A stretch of DNA of 52,989 bases from CAWULT01 sp963923455 (GTDB taxonomy: Bacteria > Acidobacteriota > Vicinamibacteria > Vicinamibacterales > UBA2999), in contig CAWULT010000020.1 in assembly GCA_963923455.1 (NCBI GenBank), positions 1-52,989 on the forward strand, in the 5' to 3' direction. Position 1 is the first letter of the stretch. Each line of letters begins with the position of its first letter. Under the pieces are notes generated by a model. That model made no database searches, was not told the DNA's origin, and worked only from the letters and a program-made list of their open reading frames with translations. Below are positions 15,819 through 24,531 of this stretch, piece after piece. The position numbers and the translations under genes are program-made.

Positions 15819-16882
15819 CGGGCGTTCGCGATCCAGCCGCCGCCGATGACGACGTCGTCGTCGTAGAAGACGACCGCCTGGCCTGGCGTGATCGCGGCCT
15901 GGGGCACGTCGAAGACGAACTCGGCCCTGGTGTCGGGCAAGGCGCGCACGCGCCCGGGCGCCGCCTGATGCCGATGCCGGATCTGGGCCGTCACGGGCAC
16001 CCAGCCGGCCGGCGGCTCACCGCCGATCCAGTTGACGTCCGATGCCGTCAGCGTCGCCTGCGCGAGGGCGTCTCGCGGCCCGACGGTGACGCGGCCCGAG
16101 TCTGCGTCGATCCGCAGCACGTACAGTGGAGCGGGCGCCGACACCCCGAGGCCCTTGCGCTGCCCGATCGTGAACCGGTGCACCCCGTCGTGGGAGCCGA
16201 GCGTCCGGCCCGCCATGTCGACGATCGCGCCGGCGCGTGGCGCGTCCGGCATCCGGTCGGCCACGAACGACGCATAGTCGCCGCCGGGCACGAAGCAGAT
16301 CTCCTGCGAGTCGGGCTTGTCGGCCACGCGCAATTCCAGGCGACGCGCGTGCTCACGCACCTCCTCCTTCGTCAGCCCGCCGACCGGGAACGCCGCATGC
16401 GCGAGCTGCGCCTGGGTGAGCGAGAAGAGGAAGTAGGACTGGTCCTTGCCTCGATCGACTCCGCGCCGCAGGCGCCAGCGCCCGTCCTCGCCGCGATCGA
16501 CCCGGGCGTAGTGGCCGGTGGCGACCACCGGGGCGCCGAGGCCGAGCGCGCGGTCCACGAGCGTCGCGAACTTCAGGTCGCTGTTGCAGTGCGCGCACGG
16601 AATCGGCGTCCGCCCCGCCGCGTACTCGCCGACGAAGTTGGCGACCACGGTCTCCTGGAACTGGCGCTCGAAGTTCACGGTGTAGTGCGGGAACCCGCGG
16701 CTGGCGGCGACCCGCCGCGCGTCGTGCAGGTCGTCGATCGAGCAGCACGAGCCGAAGGGCTGATCGCCACGGTGATCGTAGAGCTGCATCGACAGACCGA
16801 TCACCTCGTGACCCTGCTCCTGCAGCAGGGCCGCGGCGACCGACGAGTCGACGCCTCCCGACATGGCGACCACGACGCGCAT
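15815..16882 (-). CDS. mnmA: tRNA-specific 2-thiouridylase
   Basis: 355 residues. Installs the 2-thio group at U34 of tRNAs for Lys, Glu and Gln using ATP and a persulfide relay. The PP-loop is S8-GGVDSS, the catalytic cysteines are C99 (PCAHCNSDLKF) and C196 (SQEICFVPGG), and GKDQSYFLFSL and GQRKGLGV are family hallmarks. The cysteine desulfurase that would supply the sulfur lies 36 bases upstream on the same strand. The last four bases overlap the convergent DUF1572 gene. Confidence 0.96.
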   Translation of the reverse strand: MRVVVAMSGGVDSSVAAALLQEQGHEVIGLSMQLYDHRGDQPFGSCCSIDDLHDARRVAASRGFPHYTVNFERQFQETVVANFVGEYAAGRTPIPCAHCNSDLKFATLVDRALGLGAPVVATGHYARVDRGEDGRWRLRRGVDRGKDQSYFLFSLTQAQLAHAAFPVGGLTKEEVREHARRLELRVADKPDSQEICFVPGGDYASFVADRMPDAPRAGAIVDMAGRTLGSHDGVHRFTIGQRKGLGVSAPAPLYVLRIDADSGRVTVGPRDALAQATLTASDVNWIGGEPPAGWVPVTAQIRHRHQAAPGRVRALPDTRAEFVFDVPQAAITPGQAVVFYDDDVVIGGGWIANAR

Positions 16883-16918
16883 GATGGTGTTCGCTCCGGC
16901 CGGCGTGCGCCGGGGCCG

Positions 16919-18085
16919 TCAGGCCCTGGCCGGCACGCGCGACAGTCCCCTCAGCTTCTCGACCACCTCGGGCAGCACCGCGATCACGCGGTCGACGTCG
17001 GCCTCCGTGGTGGCCGCGCCGAGGCTGAAGCGAATCGAGTTCTGCGTGCGATGCGGCGGCAGGCCCATGGCCCTGAGCACGTGCGACGGTTCCAGCGTGC
17101 CCGACGAGCACGCGGAGCCGGTCGAGACGGCGATTCCCTGGAGGTCGAGGGCGATGAGCAGCGACTCGGCTTCGATCCGGTCGAAGCTGATGTTCGTCGT
17201 GTTGGGCACGCGGGGCGCGCGGGCGCCGTTGATCGCAGTGCCGGTGACGGCGCGGAGGACACCCTCCTCGAGCCGGTCGCGAAGCCCCGACAACCGGGTG
17301 GCTTCGTCCCGCAGATGGGCCGCGGCGAGCCGGGCCGCGACGCCCATGCCGATGATGCCCGTCACGTTCTCGGTGCCGGCGCGGCGGCCGCGCTCGTGCC
17401 TGCCGCCCGCGAGCAGCGGCGTCAACCGCAGGCCGCGCCGAATCCACAACGCGCCGACGCCCTTCGGCCCGTAGAACTTGTGCGCGGAGAGCGACAGCAG
17501 GTCGACCCCGAGCGCCTTGACGTCCACGGGAATCTTGCCGACCGACTGTACGGCGTCGGTGTGGACGACCACGCCCCGGGCCCTGACGCGGCGGGCGATC
17601 TCGGCGACCGGCTGGATGGTGCCGATTTCGTTGTTCGCGTGCATGACCGAGACGACGCTGGTCGTGTCGTCGATCGCAGCCTCGACGGCCTCCGGGTCGA
17701 CGATACCGGTCTGGTCGACGGCCAACACCGTCGTCCGCCAGCCACGGCGGCCGAGCGCCTTGACCGTGTTGACGACTGCCTCGTGCTCGATGCCTGTCGT
17801 CAGCACGTGGCGGCGCCCGGTCACCTCGATCGCTTCCGCGGCGCCCCGGATGGCGAAGTTGTCGCTTTCGGTCCCCCCGCTCGTGAAGACCACCTCGGAC
17901 GGGTCCGCACCGATCAGGGCGGCGACCGCGGCACGCGCCTCGTCGAGCGCGGCCTTGGCCCTCTGGCCGAAGTGGTGGACGCTCGACGGGTTCCCGAACT
18001 CGTCCCGAAGGGCAGCCGCCATCCGGTCGACGACGTCTGGCGCCGGGGGAGTGGTCGCGTTGTGGTCGAGGTAGATTCGATGCAC
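16919..18085 (-). CDS. iscS: Cysteine desulfurase (IscS/NifS class)
   Basis: 388 residues. A pyridoxal-phosphate enzyme that moves sulfur from cysteine to an active-site cysteine. YLDHNATTPP opens the domain, HANNEIGTIQP and HTDAVQSVGK follow, the PLP lysine is K203 (SLSAHKFYGPKG), and the persulfide cysteine is C326 (STGSACSSGTLEPSHVL). Its place directly before mnmA points to tRNA thiolation, with Fe-S assembly also possible; no iscU or iscA is adjacent. The GTG at 18085 (MHRIYLDHN) was chosen because a TGCTACGAT promoter lies within the longer open frame that starts at 18151. Confidence 0.93.
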   Translation of the reverse strand: MHRIYLDHNATTPPAPDVVDRMAAALRDEFGNPSSVHHFGQRAKAALDEARAAVAALIGADPSEVVFTSGGTESDNFAIRGAAEAIEVTGRRHVLTTGIEHEAVVNTVKALGRRGWRTTVLAVDQTGIVDPEAVEAAIDDTTSVVSVMHANNEIGTIQPVAEIARRVRARGVVVHTDAVQSVGKIPVDVKALGVDLLSLSAHKFYGPKGVGALWIRRGLRLTPLLAGGRHERGRRAGTENVTGIIGMGVAARLAAAHLRDEATRLSGLRDRLEEGVLRAVTGTAINGARAPRVPNTTNISFDRIEAESLLIALDLQGIAVSTGSACSSGTLEPSHVLRAMGLPPHRTQNSIRFSLGAATTEADVDRVIAVLPEVVEKLRGLSRVPARA

Positions 18086-18112
18086 GTCGGGTCGGTGGAT
18101 GAGCTCGATCCG

Positions 18113-18121
18113 ATCGTAGCA
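18113..18121 (-). promoter_or_regulatory. Extended -10 (TGC-TACGAT) for the cysteine desulfurase-mnmA operon
   Basis: Minus-strand TGCTACGAT lies 27 bases before the GTG at 18085. If used, it rules out the ATG at 18151 as start. Confidence 0.45.
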
Positions 18122-18151
18122 CTTCGCCCTAAGTCTCGGCAGTTGTATCAC

Positions 18152-18181
18152 TAGACAACGATTTTGAACGGCCGATATACT
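18152..18181 (+). promoter_or_regulatory. Sigma70-type promoter for bactofilin
   Basis: TAGACA (18152-18157) and TATACT (18176-18181) are separated by 18 bases. Both resemble the housekeeping consensus. The leader would run about 95 bases to the ATG at 18283. Confidence 0.6.
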
Positions 18182-18282
18182 CAGTGGGCTCCTGCCCCGA
18201 AGTCGCCCACTTCGAATCGATCAATGCGTCTTGGGAGCCTCTGGCCACGACGCCATGGGCCCCGCGAGGCGGAGGACACCAC

Positions 18283-18801
18283 ATGTGGAAGCGTGATGAA
18301 TCGGTGAAGCCAACCCCGAGCCAGCCAGCCCCGGCGACGGCGACACCCACCCCGCAGGTCAGCGCGGCACCCGTGGCACAGCCGGAACCCCGGCGGATCG
18401 AGAGGGATCTCGTGAACATCGGCAAATCGGTCGTGATCAAGGGTGAGTTGAACGGCAGCGAAGACCTGATGATCGAGGGTCACGTCGAGGGCAAGATCGA
18501 GCTCAAGGATCACGTGCTGACGATCGGGCCGAACGGCCGGATCAAGGCGCAGGTGTTCGCGAAGTCCGTGATCGTCCTCGGTGAGGTCAACGGCAACGTC
18601 ACCGCCAGCGAGAAGGTCGACATCCGTGACGGCGGCGCCGTCGACGGCGACATCGTGTCGCCGCGCGTGGCCATCGCCGAGGGCGCCCACTTCCGCGGCA
18701 CCGTCGACATGCAGAAGCGCACGCCGTCCGCCTCGGCCGCGAAGGGCGCGCCGGCGTCCACCGCCGCCCCGGCACCGCAGGCCGCGGGCGCCGCGCACTG
18801 A
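18283..18801 (+). CDS. Bactofilin family cytoskeletal protein
   Basis: 172 residues. The central bactofilin domain (about 42-145) is a right-handed beta-helix of short repeats: LVNIGKSVVIKGELNGSEDL, then MIEGHVEGKIEL, LTIGPNGRIKAQVFAKSVIV, LGEVNGNVTASEKVDI and GAVDGDIVSPRVAIAEGAHFRGTVDM. Flanking Pro/Ala/Thr-rich ends are disordered, as usual. Bactofilins polymerise at the membrane without nucleotides and act in shape or envelope localisation. The ATG at 18283 has GGAGG seven bases upstream, which excludes an upstream in-frame extension. Confidence 0.92.
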   Translation: MWKRDESVKPTPSQPAPATATPTPQVSAAPVAQPEPRRIERDLVNIGKSVVIKGELNGSEDLMIEGHVEGKIELKDHVLTIGPNGRIKAQVFAKSVIVLGEVNGNVTASEKVDIRDGGAVDGDIVSPRVAIAEGAHFRGTVDMQKRTPSASAAKGAPASTAAPAPQAAGAAH

Positions 18802-18828
18802 GGGCCGCCGGGCCACCACGAACGGCCA

Positions 18829-19491
18829 GTGGCCTTCTCTGACCTGTTCGCTCGCCTCCGCAAGGACGAGCCCGCCGCCGGGGACGCGGGCGCCGACAAG
18901 GCGCTCGTCTTCCCGTCGAAGGGGCTCCCGAAGTTCCTCGCCTGCCTGAGCCACCGCGAGGGTCCCGTCCTGCTCGATCTCGGCCCCGTCGTGGGCTCGA
19001 ATCTGACCTTCTTCGGCGACGCTCTCGGGTGCCGCATTTCGGTCGAGGACTTGGCGAAGGACCTGGACCGACATGGCCGCGAACATCGCCTGGCGGACCT
19101 GCCGGGATTCCTGACGTCCCGCCTCACGCAGGCTCCGGGCAGCGTCGACGGCATCGTCTGCTGGGACCTCTTCGACCACCTCGACAAGGCTGCGGCCGCG
19201 GCCCTGGCGGGGGCCCTGGTCCGCCTGCTCGCGCCCGAGGGTGCGGTGCTCGCGTTCTTCAACACCAAGCCGCCCGCGCCCGACGCGCCCGCGACCTACA
19301 CGAAGCACGTGATCGTGGACGCCGGCACCATCGAGCACCGCCCGTATCCCGCGGTCGTCGGGCGGCAGCGTCCGCTCGAGAACCGCGACATCCAGCGGAT
19401 CTTCGAGCCGCTGCGGATCACCGAACAGGTCCTGCTCAAGAGCCACGTTCGAGAGGTGCTGTTCCGGCGTCCCGCCACGCCGGGTGCCTGA
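18829..19491 (+). CDS. Methyltransferase-like protein of unknown specificity
   Basis: 220 residues from a GTG start. The layout is that of a class I SAM methyltransferase: a first strand and loop (VLLDLGPVVGSNLTFFGD), an acidic strand 2 region (ISVEDL), motif IV-like VDGIVCWDLFDHLDKA, a helix ALVRLLAPEG and strand AVLAFFN. However, the first loop reads DLGPVVGSN rather than the usual DxGxGxG, so cofactor binding is uncertain. It sits between bactofilin and an acyl-CoA dehydrogenase and its stop overlaps the next start by one base. Confidence 0.7.
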   Translation: MAFSDLFARLRKDEPAAGDAGADKALVFPSKGLPKFLACLSHREGPVLLDLGPVVGSNLTFFGDALGCRISVEDLAKDLDRHGREHRLADLPGFLTSRLTQAPGSVDGIVCWDLFDHLDKAAAAALAGALVRLLAPEGAVLAFFNTKPPAPDAPATYTKHVIVDAGTIEHRPYPAVVGRQRPLENRDIQRIFEPLRITEQVLLKSHVREVLFRRPATPGA

Positions 19492-20705
19492 TGGTGGACT
19501 TCGAACTCGCCGACGAACACCTGATGCTCGAGGCGTCGGTCCGCGAGTGGGCGGGGCGCGAAGTGGCGCCGCGCATCCGCGACCTCGACCGGGCGCATCA
19601 CTTCGACCGCGACCTGCTGCCGCAGATGGCGTCGCTCGGGCTGCTCGGCCTGTCGATTCCAGCGGAGTACGGCGGCACCGGCACCGACTACCTGTCCCTC
19701 GGGCTGGCGAGCGAGGAACTCGAGTACGTCGACACGTCGCTCCGCGTCATCCTGTCGGTGCACGTCGGGTTGAACTGCCTGACGCTGCTCTCGTGGGGAA
19801 CCGAGGAGCAGAAGCGGCGCTACCTCAGGCCGCAGGCGCTCGGCGAGAAGATTGCCACCTACGGTCTGACCGAGTCTTCGGCTGGCAGCGACGCGCGGGG
19901 GATTCAGTCGGTGGCGGTCCGGCGCGGCGACCGCTACGTGCTGAACGGCGCGAAGATGTGGATCTCGCTCGCCGACGTGGCCGACCACTTCCTGGTGTTC
20001 GCCTGGACCGACCTGGACAAGCGGAGGCGGCGCGACCCGTCGGGGATGAGCGCCTTCATCGTCGAGCGCGGATTCAAGGGGTTCTCGAGCGGCACGCTGA
20101 AGGAGAAGTGGGGCATCCTCGCTGGCAACACCGGTCATTTCGCGATGCAGGACGTGGAGGTTCCCGTCGACAACCTCGTCGGACGCGAAGGCGAAGGCTT
20201 CACCATCGCGATGTTCGCGCTCGACCAGGGTCGTTACACCGTGGCGGCCGGCGCGACCGGGCTGATCCGAGCCTGCCGGGACGCCAGCGTCGCCTACGCG
20301 AAGGATCGCCACACGTTCGGAGCGCCCATCGGATCCCACCAGCTCGTCAAGGAGATGCTGGCCCAGATGGAGTCGGACTACCAGGCCTCTCGGCTGCTGT
20401 GGCTGCGCGCCGGGTGGATGAAGAACGTCGGCCGCCGTCACACGCGGGAGGTGGGGCTGGCGAAGTGGTTCGCGACCGTCGCGTCCGAGCGGGCCGCGAG
20501 TGACGCCGTGCAGATTCACGGCGCCAACGGGTACTCCGACGAGTTTCCCGTGGGCCGCTACTATCGCAATTGCAAGGGCGCGGTCATCTACGAAGGCACC
20601 CGCGAGATCCACAAGCTGATGCAGGCCGACTATCTGCTCGGGTACCGGTCGGACAAGCCAACACGCTGCGAGTTGCCCGCGTTCGCGAGGGCGGAGCGCG
20701 CATGA
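19491..20705 (+). CDS. Acyl-CoA dehydrogenase
   Basis: 404-residue FAD enzyme that oxidises acyl-CoA to the enoyl-CoA. The N-terminal helical domain (LGLLGLSIPAEYGGTGTDYL), the middle flavin-binding strand region (YGLTESSAGSDARGIQSVAV, NGAKMWISLA) and the C-terminal helical domain (DRHTFGAPIGSHQLVKEMLA; QIHGANGYSDEFPVGRYYR) are all present. The catalytic glutamate is E368 in VIYEGTREIHKL. Chain length or branching of the substrate cannot be fixed; short-chain or glutaryl-type enzymes are closest in motif style. The start overlaps the preceding stop (TGATGG) and the stop overlaps the glpX start (ATGA). No electron-transfer flavoprotein genes are nearby. Confidence 0.93.
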   Translation: MVDFELADEHLMLEASVREWAGREVAPRIRDLDRAHHFDRDLLPQMASLGLLGLSIPAEYGGTGTDYLSLGLASEELEYVDTSLRVILSVHVGLNCLTLLSWGTEEQKRRYLRPQALGEKIATYGLTESSAGSDARGIQSVAVRRGDRYVLNGAKMWISLADVADHFLVFAWTDLDKRRRRDPSGMSAFIVERGFKGFSSGTLKEKWGILAGNTGHFAMQDVEVPVDNLVGREGEGFTIAMFALDQGRYTVAAGATGLIRACRDASVAYAKDRHTFGAPIGSHQLVKEMLAQMESDYQASRLLWLRAGWMKNVGRRHTREVGLAKWFATVASERAASDAVQIHGANGYSDEFPVGRYYRNCKGAVIYEGTREIHKLMQADYLLGYRSDKPTRCELPAFARAERA

Positions 20706-21748
20706 CGCCAGGCCAGTCCAGGGGGGGCGCGCCGCCCGAGGGGTCGGCGCCGGCGCTCGGCGACTCGGATCTCTCGCTCGACTTCCTGCGGGTCGTGGAG
20801 CAGGCGGCCATTGCCTGTGCGCATACGATGGGGCAGGGCGACCGCCACCTGTCGGACCAGGTGGCCGTCGAGGCGATGCGGCGGGAGATGGACAGCGTGC
20901 CGATCGACGGCACGATCGTCATCGGCGAGGGCGAGCGCGACGAGGCGCCGATGCTCTACATCGGCGAGAGGGTCGGGATGGCCGTGCGTGCGCCCGGCGG
21001 AGGATTCCCGAGAGTCGACATCGCGGTCGACCCGCTCGAGGGGACGAACCTGTGCGCAACGGGCGCCCCGAATGCGATGGCGGTGCTGGCGGCCTCCGGC
21101 CATGGCGGCCTTCTGCATGCGCCAGACCTCTACATGCAGAAGCTGATCGTCGGTCCCAGGGCGCGGCGCGTCGTCGACCTCGATGCGCCGGTGGCCGACA
21201 ACCTGCGGGCGATCGCGCGCGCGCTCGGTCGAGGCGTCGAAGACCTGGTGGTGATGGTGCTCGAGCGCCCGCGCCACGACCTGCTCGTCGAGCAAATCCG
21301 CGCGACGGGCGCCCGCATCCGGCTGATTGGCGACGGCGACCTCTCCGCGGGGGTCTCGGCCGCTGTGGACGGCAGCGGCGTCCACGCCGTGATGGGCATC
21401 GGGGGTGCGCCGGAGGGCGTGCTCACCGCGGCCGCGATGCGCTGCCTGAACGGCGAGATCCTGGCGCGGCTGGTCGTCAGCACGCCGGAGCACGAGGCGC
21501 GGTGCCGGCAGATGGGCATCTCCGACGTCCGCCGGATCTACCGGGCGGAGGACCTGGCCTCGGGGGATGACCAGATCTTCGTCGCGACGGGCGTCACCGA
21601 CGGGCCGCTCCTCAAGGGCGTGCGTTTCTTCGGCGACGGCGTCCGGACCACGTCGCTCGTGATGCAGACGCGGCCGCACCGCATCCGTTTCGTCGACAGC
21701 ATCCACGTCCACCGTCGGCCCGACGGCGACGTCCGCATCCGGTTCTAG
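20702..21748 (+). CDS. glpX: Fructose-1,6-bisphosphatase class II
   Basis: 348 residues. Hydrolyses fructose 1,6-bisphosphate in gluconeogenesis, metal-dependent. Family motifs: DGTIVIGEGERDEAPMLYIGE, then VDIAVDPLEGTN (metal-binding acidic residues), GIGGAPEGVLTAAAMRCL and ATGVTDGPLLKGVRF. The N-terminal 20 residues are a Gly/Pro-rich extension. The ATG at 20702 overlaps the acyl-CoA dehydrogenase stop by four bases. With glgA elsewhere in the window, it fits a gluconeogenic or glycogen-storing metabolism. Confidence 0.94.
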   Translation: MTPGQSRGGAPPEGSAPALGDSDLSLDFLRVVEQAAIACAHTMGQGDRHLSDQVAVEAMRREMDSVPIDGTIVIGEGERDEAPMLYIGERVGMAVRAPGGGFPRVDIAVDPLEGTNLCATGAPNAMAVLAASGHGGLLHAPDLYMQKLIVGPRARRVVDLDAPVADNLRAIARALGRGVEDLVVMVLERPRHDLLVEQIRATGARIRLIGDGDLSAGVSAAVDGSGVHAVMGIGGAPEGVLTAAAMRCLNGEILARLVVSTPEHEARCRQMGISDVRRIYRAEDLASGDDQIFVATGVTDGPLLKGVRFFGDGVRTTSLVMQTRPHRIRFVDSIHVHRRPDGDVRIRF

Positions 21749-21757
21749 CAGGCGGCC

Positions 21758-22969
21758 GTGGAGCCCTGGCGCCGCAACCTCGTCGCCGTCACGGCCGCGT
21801 CGTTCGTCGGTTTCACCGGGTTCACGCTGGTGATGCCGTTCCTCGCCTCCTACTTCCAGCAGCTCGGGGTGTCCGGGCGGGGCGACGTCGCCCTGTGGAC
21901 CGGGGTCACGCTCGGCGTCACGCCGGCCGTCACGGCGCTCTGTTCGCCGTTCTGGGGCCGCATCGGCGACCGCTTCGGCAACAAGATTCTCGTGCAGCGG
22001 TCGCTTCTGAGCTTCGTCGTCGTGATGGGGCTGATGTCGCGGGCCACGGCCCCGTGGCAGCTCTTCGCGCTGCGCGCGCTCCAGGGGCTCGTCGCCGGGT
22101 ACGGAGGGCTCGCGATCTCGATGGCGGCGTTGTCGGCGCCGCCTGAGCGGATGGCAGCGGCGATCGGGGCGGTGCAGACCGCGCAGCGCATCGGACCCGC
22201 GGTCGGGCCGGTGATCGGCGGCGTGCTGGCGCCGCTGGTCGGGTTCCGCGCCGCGTTTCTGGTGGCGGCCGGAATGTACGGTCTGGCGTTCCTGCTGCTG
22301 ACCTTCCTCTACAAGGACCCACCGAAGGCCGTCGCGCACGCGGAGCTCGAGCGCGATGCGCCGTTCTGGAACGTCCTGACGGTCGAGAACTTCCTGCTGC
22401 TGATGGGTGTCATCTTCGCGCTGCAGCTGGTCGATCGCAGCTTTGGCCCCGTGCTGCTCCTGTATCTCGAAGAGCTGGAGTACGGGGCGGCGCAGGCGCC
22501 GCTCGTGGCCGGCGTACTGTTCTCGGTGCTGGCGGTGGCGGGCGCCGCCGGACACCAGATCGCGGCCGAGGCGCTCGTCCGGTCGTCTGCGCGCGCCGTG
22601 CTGGCGGGCGGCGCGATCGCCGCGGCCGGGGCGCTGGGCCTGTTCGCGCTCAGCGCGCGGCTGGTTCCCTTGACCATCACCATGGCGCTGTTCGGCGTCG
22701 GACTCGGAACCGCGATGACGGCGGCGTTCACCGCGGGCGGCGCGCTCGTGCCGCGGCACCGGCACGGGACCAGCTTCGGCTTCCTCACTGCGGCCTCCCT
22801 CGTCGGGTCGGCAATCAGTCCGGCCCTGGCCGGCCTGGTGGCAGGCCACAGCATCCGGGTCGTGTTCGTCTCGGGCGTGGTGGTGCTGGCGGCACTGGCC
22901 GCACTCGTCGGTCGCGTGATGGTCGAAGCGTCGGAAGTCGAGTCGGTCCCGCCGACCGACGAGACCTGA
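21758..22969 (+). CDS. MFS transporter, multidrug-efflux type
   Basis: 403 residues, GTG start, 12 predicted membrane helices. The MFS motif A between helices 2 and 3 reads FWGRIGDRFGNKILVQRS, and the antiporter motif C in helix 5 reads RIGPAVGPVIGGVLAP. This resembles the DHA1/MdtG-type drug:H+ antiporters. Substrate unknown. It begins nine bases after glpX and may be co-transcribed. Confidence 0.88.
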   Translation: MEPWRRNLVAVTAASFVGFTGFTLVMPFLASYFQQLGVSGRGDVALWTGVTLGVTPAVTALCSPFWGRIGDRFGNKILVQRSLLSFVVVMGLMSRATAPWQLFALRALQGLVAGYGGLAISMAALSAPPERMAAAIGAVQTAQRIGPAVGPVIGGVLAPLVGFRAAFLVAAGMYGLAFLLLTFLYKDPPKAVAHAELERDAPFWNVLTVENFLLLMGVIFALQLVDRSFGPVLLLYLEELEYGAAQAPLVAGVLFSVLAVAGAAGHQIAAEALVRSSARAVLAGGAIAAAGALGLFALSARLVPLTITMALFGVGLGTAMTAAFTAGGALVPRHRHGTSFGFLTAASLVGSAISPALAGLVAGHSIRVVFVSGVVVLAALAALVGRVMVEASEVESVPPTDET

Positions 22970-22978
22970 GCCCGCCGA

Positions 22979-23119
22979 TCACTCGTCCGCGCCGGACTTG
23001 CCCTTGTGTTTGCGCTCCCTCCAGGGGCGGCGGGTCTTGTCCTCGTGGGCACCGCCCGTCTGGCGCGGCAGCGGCGCGCGCGGGCGGCGCACGGGCCTGG
23101 CCTTCTTCGCACGAGCCAC
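22979..23119 (-). CDS. Small, very basic protein
   Basis: 46 residues, rich in Arg, Lys and Pro: about one residue in three is basic. The GTG at 23119 has AGGAG six bases upstream, which is a good ribosome binding site. The first half is Arg/Pro (KKARPVRRPRAPLPRQ), the second is charged (KTRRPWRERKHKGKSGADE). No family is recognised; ribosome- or RNA-binding is a guess from composition. It lies tail-to-tail with the MFS gene and is divergent from hflX, 43 bases away. Confidence 0.6.
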   Translation of the reverse strand: MARAKKARPVRRPRAPLPRQTGGAHEDKTRRPWRERKHKGKSGADE

Positions 23120-23162
23120 CAGCGACTCCTTCCGTCCGGACGCGGACGGGCGGTACGCTAAC

Positions 23163-24482
23163 ATGCTCGCTGGCCCCAGCGCGATGGCTCAGCGCCGAAC
23201 CCCGTCATCCCCAGCGCTCGAACGCGCCGCACTCGTGGGACTCGTATCCGGTCCGTCGCGCCGGTCCGACGCCGAGCGCTCGCTCGACGAGCTGGCCGGT
23301 CTGGCCGCCGCCGCGGGCGCACGCGTCGAGATCCGCATGCTGCAGGAGCGGCCAAAGCCGGATCCCGCCACGTTCATCGGACGCGGCAAGGTGGCAAGCC
23401 TCGCCGCCGCGTGCGCCGAAGCGCACATCGACCTGGTCGTCTTCGACAACGAGTTGACGCCGGCGCAGCTGCGTCAGCTGGAGGACGCGCTGGGGCGCAA
23501 GGTCGTGGACCGGACGCAGCTGATTCTCGACATCTTCGCGCGGCGCGCGCGGACGCGCGAGGGTAAGGCGCAGGTGGAGCTCGCGCAGCTCAAGTACCTG
23601 CTGCCGAGGCTGGCCGGAGCGGGTGCCGCCCTGTCGCGGCTCGGCGGCGGCATCGGGACGCGTGGCCCCGGCGAGACGAAGCTCGAGACCGACCGCCGGC
23701 GGATACGCGACCGCATCGCCGCGATCCAGAAGGCCATCGACCAGGTGCGCCAGCGGCGTGCCCAGGCGCGCGAGCGGCGCCACAAGCAGTCGGTCCCGGT
23801 CGTCGCGCTGGTCGGCTACACCAACGCCGGCAAGACCACGTTGTTCAATCGCCTGACCGACGCGCACGCGGTCGCGTCGGACGCGCTGTTCGTGACGCTG
23901 GATCCGCTCGTCCGGCAGGTGCGGCTGCCGGACGCGCGCGAACTGCGGCTCTCCGACACCGTGGGATTCGTCGACCGGCTGCCGCACGCGCTCGTCGCGG
24001 CGTTCCGCGCAACCCTCGAGGAGGTCGTCGACGCGGACCTGCTGCTGCACGTCATCGACGCGTCCAGTCCGGACTGCGAGCGTCACATCGCGGCCGTGCA
24101 CCGCGTGCTCGAGGAGGTGGGGGCGCGCGAGGTGCCGGCGATCGAGGTGTACAACAAGATCGACGCGCTCGACGCCGAGGACCGCCGGCGACTCGCGGAG
24201 ACCAGCCCGGACGCCGCGTTGATCTCGGCGCGGACGGGGGAGGGCGTTGCGGCGCTCCTCGCGGCGTTGACCGGGCGCCTCGAGCTCGACACGCGGCGCC
24301 TGATGCTGGAGTTCGACGCGAACACACCGGAGGCGCGCCGTCGCATCGCCCATGTCTACCAGGTCGGCCGGGTCCTCAGCCACGAGAACCGCGGCGGCCG
24401 CGTCGTGATCGAGGCCGAGGTGCCCCGGCGGTGCATCGACCGGTTGACGGGCCCGATGCCGGCCGAGGCGGCGGGGGCGTGA
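23163..24482 (+). CDS. hflX: GTPase HflX
   Basis: 439 residues. A ribosome-associated GTPase that splits stalled 70S ribosomes. The N-terminal HflX domain includes RPKPDPATFIGRGKVASLAA and the glycine-rich GGGIGTRGPGETKLETDRR signature. The G domain has G1 GYTNAGKTT, G3 DTVGF, G4 NKID and G5-like ISAR. Start choice is uncertain between the ATGs at 23163 and 23184; both lie before the first conserved stretch. pgsA follows 49 bases later. Confidence 0.94.
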   Translation: MLAGPSAMAQRRTPSSPALERAALVGLVSGPSRRSDAERSLDELAGLAAAAGARVEIRMLQERPKPDPATFIGRGKVASLAAACAEAHIDLVVFDNELTPAQLRQLEDALGRKVVDRTQLILDIFARRARTREGKAQVELAQLKYLLPRLAGAGAALSRLGGGIGTRGPGETKLETDRRRIRDRIAAIQKAIDQVRQRRAQARERRHKQSVPVVALVGYTNAGKTTLFNRLTDAHAVASDALFVTLDPLVRQVRLPDARELRLSDTVGFVDRLPHALVAAFRATLEEVVDADLLLHVIDASSPDCERHIAAVHRVLEEVGAREVPAIEVYNKIDALDAEDRRRLAETSPDAALISARTGEGVAALLAALTGRLELDTRRLMLEFDANTPEARRRIAHVYQVGRVLSHENRGGRVVIEAEVPRRCIDRLTGPMPAEAAGA

Positions 24483-24531
24483 TGAGTGGCCGGCGCGAGG
24501 GCTCGTACCGCCCGCATCGCAGGAGGCCGTC

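Noticed and set aside
15446..18154. A 902-codon open frame on the plus strand opposite mnmA and the cysteine desulfurase
   Set aside because: It is antisense to two genes with complete catalytic motifs and has no domain or ribosome binding site; such frames arise easily in GC-rich codons.
18184..18282. An N-terminal extension of bactofilin
   Set aside because: The ATG at 18283 has an ideal GGAGG, and the extension is not bactofilin-like.
20630..22849. A 739-codon open frame opposite glpX and the MFS gene
   Set aside because: Antisense shadow of two well-supported genes; its sequence is low-complexity Arg/His/Asp.
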